Source: Bacteroidales bacterium UBA3743 (GTDB lineage: Bacteria; Bacteroidota; Bacteroidia; Bacteroidales; Paludibacteraceae). From it: 64,000 bases of DNA. A program made the position numbers and the translations under genes. The stretch covers positions 124,001-188,000 of the forward strand of contig DFGT01000031.1 in the NCBI GenBank assembly GCA_002371265.1, given 5' to 3'. Below, one piece after another: positions 34,846 to 44,574 of the stretch; the first letter of the stretch is position 1, and every line of letters begins with the position of its first letter. Below the pieces are notes generated by a model. That model made no database searches and was not told where the DNA came from. It was given only the letters and a program-made list of their open reading frames with translations.

Positions 34846-36375
34846 TCATCGTCTATTTTGCCTTTGTCTATTAGAAGATGAAGATTCTTTATGTCTAGTT
34901 CGACGTCTACTGTCTTTTTCTATCGAATCGTCTCTTTTTTTATCCTTATCTTCTATAGATTCATTTTCAGTCTTATTACTCTCTTCTAATTCTTTATCTT
35001 TATTTATTCCCTCCTCATAATCTTCTAATTCATCTTCAAGATCTTTCTTTTTCTTTTTCTTTGTCTTAACAGGTTGCTGTCGATGCAACTTTTGATCCTT
35101 CACTTTTTCTATACCTTGTTCAGCACGAATTCTATCAAAATCCTTCAATTGATCGTTCTTTTCTTTCTTCACCCCCTCATTTCGCTTGACCGCATCAAGA
35201 TATTCCTCCAACTTACGTTTCTCTAATTCTTCATCATACCTATTATAATCTGCATCTGCTGTAAAAGATGTCCTGTAACGATATGACTCTACACTGAAAT
35301 ACTTAAATCCAGTGATAAACATAATTCCAATAACACACAAAATATATAGTTGCTTATGCAAACGACATTTCAAATCAGCATAATATTGAACAAATAACAT
35401 TATAAGTCCAATACAAAATAACGATGATGCCCTATCCTGTAATACTCTTATCTCACAAAGCGAAAAAACAAGGATGAAATAAATAACAAAAACATTTTTT
35501 GTTACATTATCAATGTTCTTACTGATCTTGAAATAATTAGGAAGAAAAAAGAACATTATGTATGCAAAGCAAACAATTATTTTTCTCATTCCTATATTAT
35601 AATATGAATCAGCATAAACGATATTTATATAATATTTCTGTATCTTCGACGCTATATGTTGACCTCCATAAGTGTATAATCCAGTAAGTACAATATTGAT
35701 AAATTTGATTCTAAATATAAAAATCAGCATAACCACCGTAAAAATCCATAGCAACTGATTTTTTGTCAAGGTGATTCTTAAAAGAGGATATACTATTATA
35801 TAGAATAGAGAAGTGGTATGGAATGTCATACCTAAAAGATTCAACAACACATAGGAAAACACTTGTTTGCTTCTGACATATTTCAACGACATCATAAACA
35901 ACAACACTGAATTGGCATTACGCAATTGCTCCGCATGGAACACCCATCCCCACCAAATGAAATAGATAAGCAATGCCAACACACAATAGTTGGTCTCGCG
36001 TCTGAAAAAATAATAAAGCACAATTGAGTCTATCAAAACATAGACAAACTGGAATTGCCAATAACTCATGCCAAGTGTCTTAGCAATAACTTCAAACAAA
36101 TTGAATCCTATCTCAAAATCTGTATACCAATCCTTAGAATAACGTCCTAAAATAAAGTCTCCTAACGTGGGAGCCTCCTGATAATTCTCATAATACATCA
36201 TCACATCCATTCCTGTCCAACCCTTCAATCCTACAAATAGGGTGAACAAAAATAGCGAGAATATGAAAACATATTTAGTTCTGTGATTATGGTTTTGTAG
36301 ATTAAACTCTACAAAAACCAACATCACCAATATCGCCATAAAGCAGAAATATGGTACTGATATACTTAAATCCAT
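34846..36375 (-). CDS. EpsG/Wzy-type polysaccharide polymerase with long charged C-terminal tail
   Basis: 509 residues. Residues 1 to about 370 hold ten or more membrane helices with the EpsG-family pattern (FVGLKGWTGMDVMMYYENY near the N-terminus, FEIGFNLFEVIAKTLG). This fits a polymerase that joins lipid-linked repeat units in the periplasm. The last 140 residues (about 370-509) are a hydrophilic tail with long Lys, Glu and Asp runs, probably coiled coil followed by disordered sequence ending in Arg-rich RRRTRHKESSSSNRQRQNRR. Such a tail is not part of the family fold. Confidence 0.82.
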   Translation of the reverse strand: MDLSISVPYFCFMAILVMLVFVEFNLQNHNHRTKYVFIFSLFLFTLFVGLKGWTGMDVMMYYENYQEAPTLGDFILGRYSKDWYTDFEIGFNLFEVIAKTLGMSYWQFQFVYVLIDSIVLYYFFRRETNYCVLALLIYFIWWGWVFHAEQLRNANSVLLFMMSLKYVRSKQVFSYVLLNLLGMTFHTTSLFYIIVYPLLRITLTKNQLLWIFTVVMLIFIFRIKFINIVLTGLYTYGGQHIASKIQKYYINIVYADSYYNIGMRKIIVCFAYIMFFFLPNYFKISKNIDNVTKNVFVIYFILVFSLCEIRVLQDRASSLFCIGLIMLFVQYYADLKCRLHKQLYILCVIGIMFITGFKYFSVESYRYRTSFTADADYNRYDEELEKRKLEEYLDAVKRNEGVKKEKNDQLKDFDRIRAEQGIEKVKDQKLHRQQPVKTKKKKKKDLEDELEDYEEGINKDKELEESNKTENESIEDKDKKRDDSIEKDSRRRTRHKESSSSNRQRQNRR

Positions 36376-36393
36376 CCTATGGCACTATTTTTT

Positions 36394-37533
36394 TTATCTT
36401 TTTACAATTGCAACAGCACAAGGCCTCACATTACTATAATTGTTGAACTGTTCTCCTAAAGAATATTCCGATCCATTTATCCACAACTTAGGAATGTTAG
36501 AACCCGCTGCGGATCTTTCATATCCACAACAAACAACTATTCCATTCAAAACATCTATGTCATCTACCTTTGCCTGCGTCATTCCTGACGACAAATCATG
36601 CTCTTGACAATTGTTAATTCTGTTTTCCTTACTGCTTTTTTGAGTTGCACTCCAATACATTGCATGATAGCCATCATTTCCTCCAATATAGAATGTTCCG
36701 TTCTCATATTTTATGCAGGAAAGAGACGATGCTGGTCCCTCTCGTTTCAAATTGTTGTTGGAACGGTTTATCCAAACTTTAGGCAAATAACCTACACCTG
36801 AATTTCTCTCTTGTCCGACACACCACCAATTGTCGCCATCAGAAGCTATATCATTGGCCAATGCTGGATAATCTCCATTTTTATTTTTTTCGTCATTATC
36901 CTGAGACAATTTATTGTACGCCTGTCCGTCTATCCAAATACGAGCCTCCTCAACCTCATTTACCTCATTGTTGCCATAGCCTGCGATATAGCACTTTTCA
37001 TTATAAATACTCAATTTTTGAGCTCTGGTGCCATTTTTCAAAACCTTAGGATTGGTGCCTATCCACATCTTTGCAGACTCCTCATAACCTTCTTTTTGAA
37101 ATCCACAGGTGTATACCACTCCCTTAGAATTAACACCTATTCCCATCGCCACACGTCCCTCAGGCAATTCAACTTCTTTGTCATTCTCCCAATAGACAGC
37201 AGCATTTCCGAAACATCCAGCAGCATAAACTGTCTTGTCTTCTGTCACACAAATATCGAACACCTCAACACCTTCATCTCGGCCTGGTGACAATTTGTGT
37301 ATAGACGGAGATTCTGCACTAGATTTTGCATTAGACCAAATTCCAGAACATGTAATACTCTTCGATGATGCAGAAGGTATACTATCATAAACAAAAGCCA
37401 TATATATAGCATACTTTTCATCACTGAACACATCATTTATGGAGTTTTGATCTGAGCCTGACTCCTCCTTATCACACGACGTTAGTGCAATCGTACACAA
37501 TGCTATGTATGAGATTTTTGACTTCCAGCACAT
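36394..37533 (-). CDS. Lipoprotein with beta-propeller-like repeats
   Basis: 379 residues. Signal peptide with lipobox ALTSC and lipidated Cys20. The body contains repeated blades of the form VYAAGCFGNAAVYWENDKE, CYIAGYGNNEV...ARIWIDG and FYIGGNDGYHAMYW, suggesting a six- or seven-bladed propeller. Function unknown. It sits between nhaD and the EpsG-like gene with gaps of about 20 bp on each side, so it is probably part of one transcription unit with them. Confidence 0.8.
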   Translation of the reverse strand: MCWKSKISYIALCTIALTSCDKEESGSDQNSINDVFSDEKYAIYMAFVYDSIPSASSKSITCSGIWSNAKSSAESPSIHKLSPGRDEGVEVFDICVTEDKTVYAAGCFGNAAVYWENDKEVELPEGRVAMGIGVNSKGVVYTCGFQKEGYEESAKMWIGTNPKVLKNGTRAQKLSIYNEKCYIAGYGNNEVNEVEEARIWIDGQAYNKLSQDNDEKNKNGDYPALANDIASDGDNWWCVGQERNSGVGYLPKVWINRSNNNLKREGPASSLSCIKYENGTFYIGGNDGYHAMYWSATQKSSKENRINNCQEHDLSSGMTQAKVDDIDVLNGIVVCCGYERSAAGSNIPKLWINGSEYSLGEQFNNYSNVRPCAVAIVKR

Positions 37534-37553
37534 ATCAATCGTTGTTTTATTGT

Positions 37554-38915
37554 TTAATTAAACAATGGCACAATATATGTATCTTGAATGATGAACGTCA
37601 GAGCTCCTGCCAAATAGCCAAGCAACGCTATCAACGAAACCTCCTTCAAATACCATCCAAAACTTACTTTCTCCAATCCCATGACAACAACTCCTGCCGC
37701 AGAACCTACAATAAGGATACTTCCGCCGACTCCTGCACAGTAGGCAAGGAACAACCAGAAAGCACCGTCGACTGCAAAATAAGCTGTCGATGGATCAACC
37801 TCGTACATCTTCATGGCACCAGCCACAAGTGGCACATTGTCTACAATTGAAGAAAGGACACCAATGATAATATTGATTGCATATATGTTGCCGACACTCT
37901 GATCAAGCCACTCGCTCAACTCGCGAAGGATTCCTGCAAATGACAATGCGTTCACTGCCATTAAAATTCCCAAGAAAAATAGAATTGTTGTCATGTCTAT
38001 TCTCTTGACAACCTTCTGAATACGAGCCTTTTTCTCTTCCTTTATAGAGTCGCCCTTCTCATGATACATGATTTCAGTGTACACCCACAAAACACCAAGT
38101 CCAAGAGACACTCCCAAATAAGGAGGAAGATGTGTGATTGCCTTAAAGATAGGGACAAACACCAAAGCTCCAATACCCAAATAGAAAATGATATTACGTT
38201 CCCTATTTGTCACCATTTCTGCTACAGATAGTTCATGTGACTCTGCATCAACAACATCCGTTGATTCTTCCAAAGATCCATGTAGTTTTCTTGACATTAT
38301 AACCATAGGCAATGCTGCTGCAACAATAGATGGCAGAATAAGTTCAGGAATCAAATGGGATGTCGTAACATTACCCTTCACCCAAAGCATGATTGTAGTG
38401 ACGTCTCCGATTGGAGAGAATGCTCCTCCTGCATTAGCGGCCAAAATAACTACCGCCGCAAAATACCAGCGTTCTTTCTGATCCTGCACCAATTTTCTTA
38501 GCAGCATCACAATAACAATTGTAGTAGTAAGATTATCAAGCACCGCTGACATTACAAAAGTGATGCCTGTAAGGATAAAAAGAAGGGTTTTCTTATTTTT
38601 TGTCGTGATTCGTCTTGTGATTATATTGAATCCACCGTGTACATCTATCAATTCCACGATTGTCATCGCTCCCATTAGGAAGAACAGAATTTCCGCAACC
38701 TCACCAACACCTTCGATAAGCTCAACCTTTGTCACATAATCTGTTGTCTTTTGAACACCAACCGGTGTGTTAAGCGCTGGTGCATAAAAAATGTAGATTG
38801 TCCAAAGCAATGAACACAAAATCAAAGCACTAGCCGCTTTGTTGACGTGAATCTGATGTTCTGTCGCTATAGCCACATAGCCAAGGACAAACAGACAAAT
38901 CATTAATAAGACCAT
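37554..38915 (-). CDS. nhaD: NhaD-type sodium/proton antiporter
   Basis: 453 residues, about 12 membrane helices. Ion-transporter-superfamily motifs: SAVLDNLTTTIVIVML, AANAGGAFSPIGDVTTIMLW and SSIVDNVPLVAG. It exports Na+ (or Li+) in exchange for H+. In anaerobes using a sodium cycle it may work together with Na+-pumping decarboxylases (compare mmdA in this window; inference). Confidence 0.93.
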   Translation of the reverse strand: MVLLMICLFVLGYVAIATEHQIHVNKAASALILCSLLWTIYIFYAPALNTPVGVQKTTDYVTKVELIEGVGEVAEILFFLMGAMTIVELIDVHGGFNIITRRITTKNKKTLLFILTGITFVMSAVLDNLTTTIVIVMLLRKLVQDQKERWYFAAVVILAANAGGAFSPIGDVTTIMLWVKGNVTTSHLIPELILPSIVAAALPMVIMSRKLHGSLEESTDVVDAESHELSVAEMVTNRERNIIFYLGIGALVFVPIFKAITHLPPYLGVSLGLGVLWVYTEIMYHEKGDSIKEEKKARIQKVVKRIDMTTILFFLGILMAVNALSFAGILRELSEWLDQSVGNIYAINIIIGVLSSIVDNVPLVAGAMKMYEVDPSTAYFAVDGAFWLFLAYCAGVGGSILIVGSAAGVVVMGLEKVSFGWYLKEVSLIALLGYLAGALTFIIQDTYIVPLFN

Positions 38916-38969
38916 AAGACCTCCTTGAAATTTTTATTGTTTTTTTCTGTTATTTTCAAATCTCTTTTG

Positions 38970-38997
38970 CAAACATACAATTTTTTATTCATAAAGT
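38970..38997 (-). promoter_or_regulatory. Candidate promoter of nhaD (minus strand)
   Basis: On the minus strand TATGTTTG (38977 down to 38970) matches the TAnnTTTG -7 box, 55 bp upstream of the nhaD start. The -33 element is weak. Confidence 0.45.
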
Positions 38998-39019
38998 TAT
39001 AATTTCCTAAAATAAATTA

Positions 39020-39027
39020 TATCTTTG
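39020..39027 (+). promoter_or_regulatory. Candidate -7 box for the OmpA-family gene
   Basis: TATCTTTG matches TAnnTTTG exactly, 40 bp before the ATG at 39067. No good TTTG lies at the expected -33 distance. It forms a divergent pair with the nhaD promoter. Confidence 0.45.
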
Positions 39028-39066
39028 AGAATTGAATGGTCAAGTGATTTATGTAAGTTTTTTTGT

Positions 39067-40569
39067 ATGAAAAGGAAAACGACAGGGATTTTATTAGGAC
39101 TTTGTGTGGCATCTATAGCCAACGCACAATACGCACACAACCAAATTGAGCTTCAAGTAAATGGAGGTGTGCATGGTTTGATGTATGATGCATATTCAAC
39201 AGCATTGAAAAATCAAGCTAATCTTGGCGGTGGAACTTCTTTTAACTATCGTCATTTCTTCAACGACTATATTGGACTAGGCACTGGTTTCGGGGTCGCC
39301 TTCTTTAATAGTTACGGAAAAATCAGTTCATACGACGAAAAAAACACATATGCAAATGGCGATATTCTTGCCACTCACTTCCAAAGTTGGGAGGAAAAGC
39401 AAAAATATGCTCAACTTGAAATTCCTATCGGTTTTTACTACCGCAATAATATAACATACAGTGTGGATTTTCTCACTGGATTCGGTGTGAAAGTTGGATT
39501 CCCTGTCCGCCATACCTACGAAGTCACAGAAGGAAGTATGTCTCGTTCTTTGTACTTGCAAGAATCCAATACTACAAATGATCTTGAAACCAACTACTCC
39601 CTACTCGATTTCGAGGGAGACATAACAACTAAAAAGACCACCTGCTCATTCTTCCTTGACTTTGGTTTGACAAAATGGTTCTCGTCAAAACTTGGCATGT
39701 ATGCCGGCTTGTACGTAAACTATGGTTTCACAGATGTCGTCGACGCAAAATCCGACAAAAAACTATTCTCCCCAGAAGGAGTATACACGACTATGCTTGA
39801 AAGTGACCAGATCACCAAGGTTGGAACAATCGCTGCCGGATTCAAAATGGCAGTCACTCTTCCGACAGACAAGGTAAAGAAAAAGCATGAGATGCCAGAA
39901 AACAAAGAGATTCCTTCCGAGGAGCCAATGATTGCTCCTGAAGTGAAAGAGGCTTTGCTCGCTCGAGACAGCATACATCACCTGCCTGATTCTTTGATCT
40001 ACATACGATACTCTCGTGAAGAGGTGGCAAAAGTGAAGAAATTGATTTCCCAACTTGGCGAAATTGAAAATGTCACTGAAGAAAAGAAGGTTAAGTATAG
40101 AAACACTATCACCGCCTACGACACTCTAACATCATTTGAAAAACTTGACATCACTTGGAACGAGCGTCGTCACCTTAAATTTGCTGAATATGCGCTTAAC
40201 GCTGAAGATGCTATCAAACTGTTGAGCGAGGAGATGAACACAATGTTCACATTCCCATTCAATGAAAGCGGATTCACATCTACCGAGGATATGGAAGTGG
40301 CGTTTGAAGACATGAAAGTGCTTCTTCGTCTACAACCTAGCAAGGGTCTTTTGATTAAGGGTCATGCGGATAAGATGGAATTGGACTACAACAATGCTAT
40401 CGGCATCGAACGTGCTTTCTTCATCCGTGACATCCTTAAAGACAAAGGCACAGCAGCCGACCAGCTTGATGTCAAGGACATGAAGGATAAGGAGCCTGTT
40501 GACGTGAGCGGCACAGATGAAGGCAAAGCTAAAAACAGACGCGTGACATTCTCAATTTATGAGCAATAA
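39067..40569 (+). CDS. OmpA-family outer-membrane protein
   Basis: 500 residues from ATG 39067, which begins a clean signal peptide (MKRKTTGILLGLCVASIANA). A TTG 14 codons upstream would spoil it. Residues about 22-265 look like an outer-membrane beta-barrel (alternating aromatic strands, FNYRHFFNDYIGLGTGFGV). A charged linker follows, and the C-terminal domain (about 385-500) is OmpA-like with LLIKGHADKME, NNAIGIERAFFIRDIL and KNRRVTF, which usually binds peptidoglycan. The usual GHTD is GHAD here. Role inferred: anchoring of the outer membrane to the wall. Confidence 0.85.
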   Translation: MKRKTTGILLGLCVASIANAQYAHNQIELQVNGGVHGLMYDAYSTALKNQANLGGGTSFNYRHFFNDYIGLGTGFGVAFFNSYGKISSYDEKNTYANGDILATHFQSWEEKQKYAQLEIPIGFYYRNNITYSVDFLTGFGVKVGFPVRHTYEVTEGSMSRSLYLQESNTTNDLETNYSLLDFEGDITTKKTTCSFFLDFGLTKWFSSKLGMYAGLYVNYGFTDVVDAKSDKKLFSPEGVYTTMLESDQITKVGTIAAGFKMAVTLPTDKVKKKHEMPENKEIPSEEPMIAPEVKEALLARDSIHHLPDSLIYIRYSREEVAKVKKLISQLGEIENVTEEKKVKYRNTITAYDTLTSFEKLDITWNERRHLKFAEYALNAEDAIKLLSEEMNTMFTFPFNESGFTSTEDMEVAFEDMKVLLRLQPSKGLLIKGHADKMELDYNNAIGIERAFFIRDILKDKGTAADQLDVKDMKDKEPVDVSGTDEGKAKNRRVTFSIYEQ

Positions 40570-40587
40570 GTGATATAATTTAGACTC

Positions 40588-40620
40588 TGTGTCAGGAGTC
40601 AGCTCTCGACACAAAGTTTT
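40588..40620 (+). terminator. Weak hairpin after the OmpA-family gene
   Basis: Stem TGTGTC / GACACA with an inner GAG/CTC pairing, followed by AAAGTTTT. A modest terminator candidate. Confidence 0.4.
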
Positions 40621-40632
40621 GGCTATTGAAAG

Positions 40633-40680
40633 TGAGAATTATCAAAGGACGAAACGTCCCCGACTCTTCCTTATTTGCTA
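40633..40680 (+). repeat. Degenerate core of the dispersed intergenic repeat
   Basis: GAGAATTATCAAAGGACGAAACGTCCCC... aligns with the core at 56179. Its stem GGACG / CGTCC (40647-40651 and 40655-40659) is intact. Confidence 0.45.
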
Positions 40681-40790
40681 GTTGGCAAAGACGGGAAGTC
40701 ATAAAGTCGGCAAGCCTTTTCTCATCGTTAGCTGCTAAAAATCAGTGATATAACTATTTTAAAACATAGACAGTTTCAAAAAACAATATA

Positions 40791-41705
40791 ATGAAAGAGA
40801 GATTGCAGGATATAAAAAATAAACTGGCGTATTATTTGATGCGTGGAGCAATAGCGTCGCTCAGTTTGCTTCCATTCTGCGTGTTATATTTTATTTCTGA
40901 CATGCTTTACTATGTTGTCAGATATATCGTGAGATACCGTAGAAAAGTGGTCAAAGAAAATCTTGCAAACTCATTTCCTGAAAAGAGTGAAGACGAAAGG
41001 AAAACCATTGAAAAGCAATTCTACCACCATTTCTGCGATATGATTGTGGAATGGATCAAAACCTACAGAATGAGCTACGACGACATTCTTAAACATGTGG
41101 AGTTTGAGAACCGCGACGCAATGGCAAACCTTATTAAAGAGGGTAGAAACATGATGTTCGCGTCTTCCCACAAAGGCAATTGGGAATGGATGCCCGCTCT
41201 TTACTGGCAACTTGACTGCCCTAATCTTGTCGGTGTAGAGGTCAACCGTCCGGCTAAAAACCCATACATAAATGCGTTTTTAAAGAGCATCCGCAACCGT
41301 TTGGGCATGGAATTGGTAGACAAAAACGACATCATCCGTCCTCTTCTTAAATACAGAAAAGGAGAAAAAACATTTGGTCTTGGACTGCTTGCCGACCAAA
41401 CTCCAAGCATAAAAAACATCGACTATTGGACAGAATTTCTTCATCAAGACACTCCCTTCCTGTCTGGCCCTGAAAGAATGGCAAGGATGTTCAAATCAGC
41501 CTACGTGTATGCCGACGTTGTACGCATTAAACGCGGATATTATAAATATCGTTTGACGGTACTTTCTGTCAACGTTGCTGAAGAGGAAGAATACGCCGCT
41601 ACAGAGAAATATGCCCGTCTACTTGAAAAAAGCATCCAGGAATATCCTTCTGACTGGCTTTGGACACATCGCAGATGGAAACATAAAAGAGAAAATAATA
41701 AATAA
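40791..41705 (+). CDS. Lysophospholipid/lipid A acyltransferase, LpxL/HtrB family
   Basis: 304 residues. One N-terminal membrane anchor (about 18-45), then the HX4E catalytic motif His127-Glu132 in SSHKGNWEW, FGLGLLADQTPS, and the C-terminal WLWTHRRWK typical of LpxL/LpxM. It transfers a secondary acyl chain to lipid A at the inner membrane. Bacteroidales usually carry one such gene, producing penta-acylated lipid A; the acyl group cannot be deduced. Confidence 0.9.
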   Translation: MKERLQDIKNKLAYYLMRGAIASLSLLPFCVLYFISDMLYYVVRYIVRYRRKVVKENLANSFPEKSEDERKTIEKQFYHHFCDMIVEWIKTYRMSYDDILKHVEFENRDAMANLIKEGRNMMFASSHKGNWEWMPALYWQLDCPNLVGVEVNRPAKNPYINAFLKSIRNRLGMELVDKNDIIRPLLKYRKGEKTFGLGLLADQTPSIKNIDYWTEFLHQDTPFLSGPERMARMFKSAYVYADVVRIKRGYYKYRLTVLSVNVAEEEEYAATEKYARLLEKSIQEYPSDWLWTHRRWKHKRENNK

Positions 41706-41753
41706 AACGGTATAATACATATTTAAAATAGTAACAGACAAACGATCCAGATT

Positions 41754-44546
41754 ATGGCGATTGAGATTAACAAAGAGATGCAATTGGCTAAAAAGCTGAT
41801 TGAGACAACCAACGAGAATGTGTTCCTGACAGGTAATGCAGGTACTGGCAAAACCACCTTTCTGAATCTGTTAAGGACACAGACCGCCAAACGAATGGTA
41901 GTGCTTGCCCCTACTGGTGTGGCAGCCATCAATGCCAAAGGTCAGACCATACACTCGTTTTTCCAACTCCCTTTCACTCCTTTTCTTCCGGAATACAAAA
42001 AAGAGAAAGGGCAAATAAAAAAGGATAAAATCAACATTTTTCGAACCATCGATTTGCTGGTGATCGACGAGATCAGTATGGTTCGTGCCGACCTGTTGGA
42101 TGCTATCGACGACAGGCTCAGAGAGTACCGCAAGCAAAAATATTCTCCATTTGGTGGCGTTCAGTGCCTTTTCATCGGAGATTTACAGCAGCTTCCCCCT
42201 GTTGTAAGGGACGAAGACTGGGCTTTGATGCAGAAGCACTACTCCACGCCTTTCTTTTTCAGCAGCAAAGCATTGCAAGAGTCTTCCTATGTCACTATCG
42301 AACTGAAAAAGATTTACCGTCAGGCAGATGAAAAGTTTATCAGCATACTCAACGAAGTTCGCAACAACCATCTCTCAATGGAGTCGCTCAACGAGCTAAA
42401 CAAACATTATCTGCCAGAATATGAGCCTAAAGAGGGCGAAATATTCCTGACCACCCACAATAAAATAGCAGACGCATTCAACGAGAAAAAATTGAATGAA
42501 CTGGAAGAAGAGTCCAATATCTACAATGCCATAATCAAAGACAGATTCCCGGAATCAATGTATCCCGTGGACGAATCTCTTGAACTCAAAATTGGTGCTC
42601 AGGTGATGTTCACCCGCAACAACAGAGAAGCAAACTATTATAATGGCAAAATTGGCACAATCATTGATCTTTCTGAGCATAAAATCACTATAAAATGCAA
42701 AGAAGACGCTTTTCCGATTGTAGCAGAGCGAGAGACGTGGGAAAACACAGAAATAAAAATAGACAAAGAGTCGAAAGATCAGTATGAAGAAGTGGTAGGC
42801 TCGTTTTCCCAATTTCCACTCCGTCTTGCTTGGGCAATCACAATCCATAAAAGCCAAGGTCTGACTTTCGACAGAGCCATCATCGACGCCATTGCCTCAT
42901 TCTCTCACGGACAAGTGTATGTGGCATTGAGCAGATGCAAAAGTCTCGATGGAATGGTGCTAAAATCACCTATCAAACTTGAATCCATCATCACCGACTT
43001 AAACGTCACGCGATATATGCAGTATGAAGGAGAACGAGCTGCTAATATAGAAGAAGCACTGCCTCAACTACAGAAGCGATACATGATAGTGCTTCTCAAC
43101 GAGATGTTCGATTTCACCGATATTCATCAGATCTTCGGCCGTGTTTTCAACATGGCACAGACTGGCAACCCACTGCATAATCTGATGCCTAAATTGTGTG
43201 ATCTTGTGAGCGCCGAATACAAGTCTTTGACCTCTGAGATTGTGGATGTGGCAAACAAATTCAGAAACCAATATACTGCCTTGGTAGACGCTGCAAGCAA
43301 CATATACACAGATGAGCATCTCCAACAGCGTATTAAAGCCGCCGTAGGCTATTTTCTCGGCAAACTTGCAGACATCGACATTGACATCTATAATGAAGAC
43401 ATCGAGCTTGACAATCGATCGGTGGAAGACGCTTATAACGCCCAAACAGATGAATTTGTCAAACTTGTACGAGTGAAAATTGCTCTACTGACAGCTTTTA
43501 AGGAACAACCGTTCACCACGACTTCATTTCTTGAAGCACGCGCTAAAGCCACTCTGGATATTGAGATGGGCAAACTTGAACGTACTAAGGCAGATATGAC
43601 TGTAGCTGGCGTTGATCCTGTGCTTCAACACCGTCTGACTATATGGAGATCCGACAAAGCCGACGGCGGACCTCTTGCCTACGTTATGAGCATGAAGACC
43701 CTGCAGGAAATCGCCGCCCGTCTTCCTAAGAGCACGGAGGACATGAAAACAATCCCTGGATTAGGAACCAAGAGAATAGCCAAATATGGCGATGAAATCG
43801 TCAAAATCGTACGACAATTCATCGCAGATAAAAGAGACGACAAACTGACAGATGAAGAAAAAGAGTTGATGACAAAAGCATCTTCTAAAAAAACAAAATC
43901 TTCAAAATCATCTAAGTCGTCGGAGCCTGACACTTATCAAAAAACGTTGATCCTTTTCAAAGAAGGGAAATCCATTCAGGAGATTGTCGACGAGAGGTCT
44001 CTTTCTCTCGGCACTATCGAAAACCATCTTACAAAACTGGTTTACAACTGTGAACTGAAGGCAGAAGATGTAATAGATGAATCCCAACTCAATATGATTG
44101 ACAAAGTGTTGTCGAAAAAAACAGAGATATCAATCCACGATTTGCGTAAGGAGATTAAGGAAAGAGTGTCCATGCCTATCGTCGACATCTACTATTTCTG
44201 GAAAAGCAAAGAAAAAAATAATGCCGTAGCAAACAGATTGTCAACCAATGAGCGTAGGAATTTAGCCAAAACTCTCTTTGCGGACAATATGCCACTCACA
44301 GATATAGCGGTGAGACTGAAAGAACCACCAACAGTGATCGCTGACGACATCGCCAGCTTTGTGGAAAAAGGCATGATCAAAGAAGAAAATGTGTTGAAAG
44401 AGAGTGAATACAAAAAATTAAAAAAGATTTTCGAATCGTTTCCTGAAGACGCCTCTTTCACTCAAAAAGAAGAGGCGATCCCACTATCCTACTCTCGTGA
44501 AAAGGTGAAAATTGCCAGAAGGAAATATCAGGATGAGAACATGTAG
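41754..44546 (+). CDS. Pif1-like helicase with HRDC and RecQ-type winged/helix-turn-helix C-terminus
   Basis: 930 residues. Superfamily 1B helicase domain in residues 1-430: Walker A GNAGTGKTT near 27-35, LLVIDEISMV (motif II), GDLQQLPPV (motif III) and the UvrD_C_2-like AWAITIHKSQGLTFDRAIID with YVALSRCKS. The middle part is helical. An HRDC domain spans about 625-700 (LQEIAARLPKSTEDMKTIPGLG), and a helix-turn-helix resembling that at the RecQ C-terminus follows (TLILFKEGKSIQEIVDE). It likely unwinds DNA or RNA-DNA structures. The fusion of Pif1-type motor with HRDC and HTH is recurrent in Bacteroidota. Confidence 0.9.
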   Translation: MAIEINKEMQLAKKLIETTNENVFLTGNAGTGKTTFLNLLRTQTAKRMVVLAPTGVAAINAKGQTIHSFFQLPFTPFLPEYKKEKGQIKKDKINIFRTIDLLVIDEISMVRADLLDAIDDRLREYRKQKYSPFGGVQCLFIGDLQQLPPVVRDEDWALMQKHYSTPFFFSSKALQESSYVTIELKKIYRQADEKFISILNEVRNNHLSMESLNELNKHYLPEYEPKEGEIFLTTHNKIADAFNEKKLNELEEESNIYNAIIKDRFPESMYPVDESLELKIGAQVMFTRNNREANYYNGKIGTIIDLSEHKITIKCKEDAFPIVAERETWENTEIKIDKESKDQYEEVVGSFSQFPLRLAWAITIHKSQGLTFDRAIIDAIASFSHGQVYVALSRCKSLDGMVLKSPIKLESIITDLNVTRYMQYEGERAANIEEALPQLQKRYMIVLLNEMFDFTDIHQIFGRVFNMAQTGNPLHNLMPKLCDLVSAEYKSLTSEIVDVANKFRNQYTALVDAASNIYTDEHLQQRIKAAVGYFLGKLADIDIDIYNEDIELDNRSVEDAYNAQTDEFVKLVRVKIALLTAFKEQPFTTTSFLEARAKATLDIEMGKLERTKADMTVAGVDPVLQHRLTIWRSDKADGGPLAYVMSMKTLQEIAARLPKSTEDMKTIPGLGTKRIAKYGDEIVKIVRQFIADKRDDKLTDEEKELMTKASSKKTKSSKSSKSSEPDTYQKTLILFKEGKSIQEIVDERSLSLGTIENHLTKLVYNCELKAEDVIDESQLNMIDKVLSKKTEISIHDLRKEIKERVSMPIVDIYYFWKSKEKNNAVANRLSTNERRNLAKTLFADNMPLTDIAVRLKEPPTVIADDIASFVEKGMIKEENVLKESEYKKLKKIFESFPEDASFTQKEEAIPLSYSREKVKIARRKYQDENM

Positions 44547-44574
44547 ACGCACGGACATACGTGTCTTTTCTTTT
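44545..44574 (+). terminator. Terminator of the helicase gene
   Basis: Stem AGACGCACG / CGTGTCT with a small bulge, overlapping the stop codon, followed by TCTTTTCTTTT. Related to the GTAGAGACGCAC repeat family. Next to it (44582-44612) is an AT-rich TGCATTCCGCATTTTG segment similar to 49540-49560. Confidence 0.6.

Noticed and set aside
21612..38915. Complete Wzx/Wzy capsule locus
   Set aside because: No flippase, no Wza-type exporter and no initiating sugar-phosphate transferase in the region, so export parts must be elsewhere.
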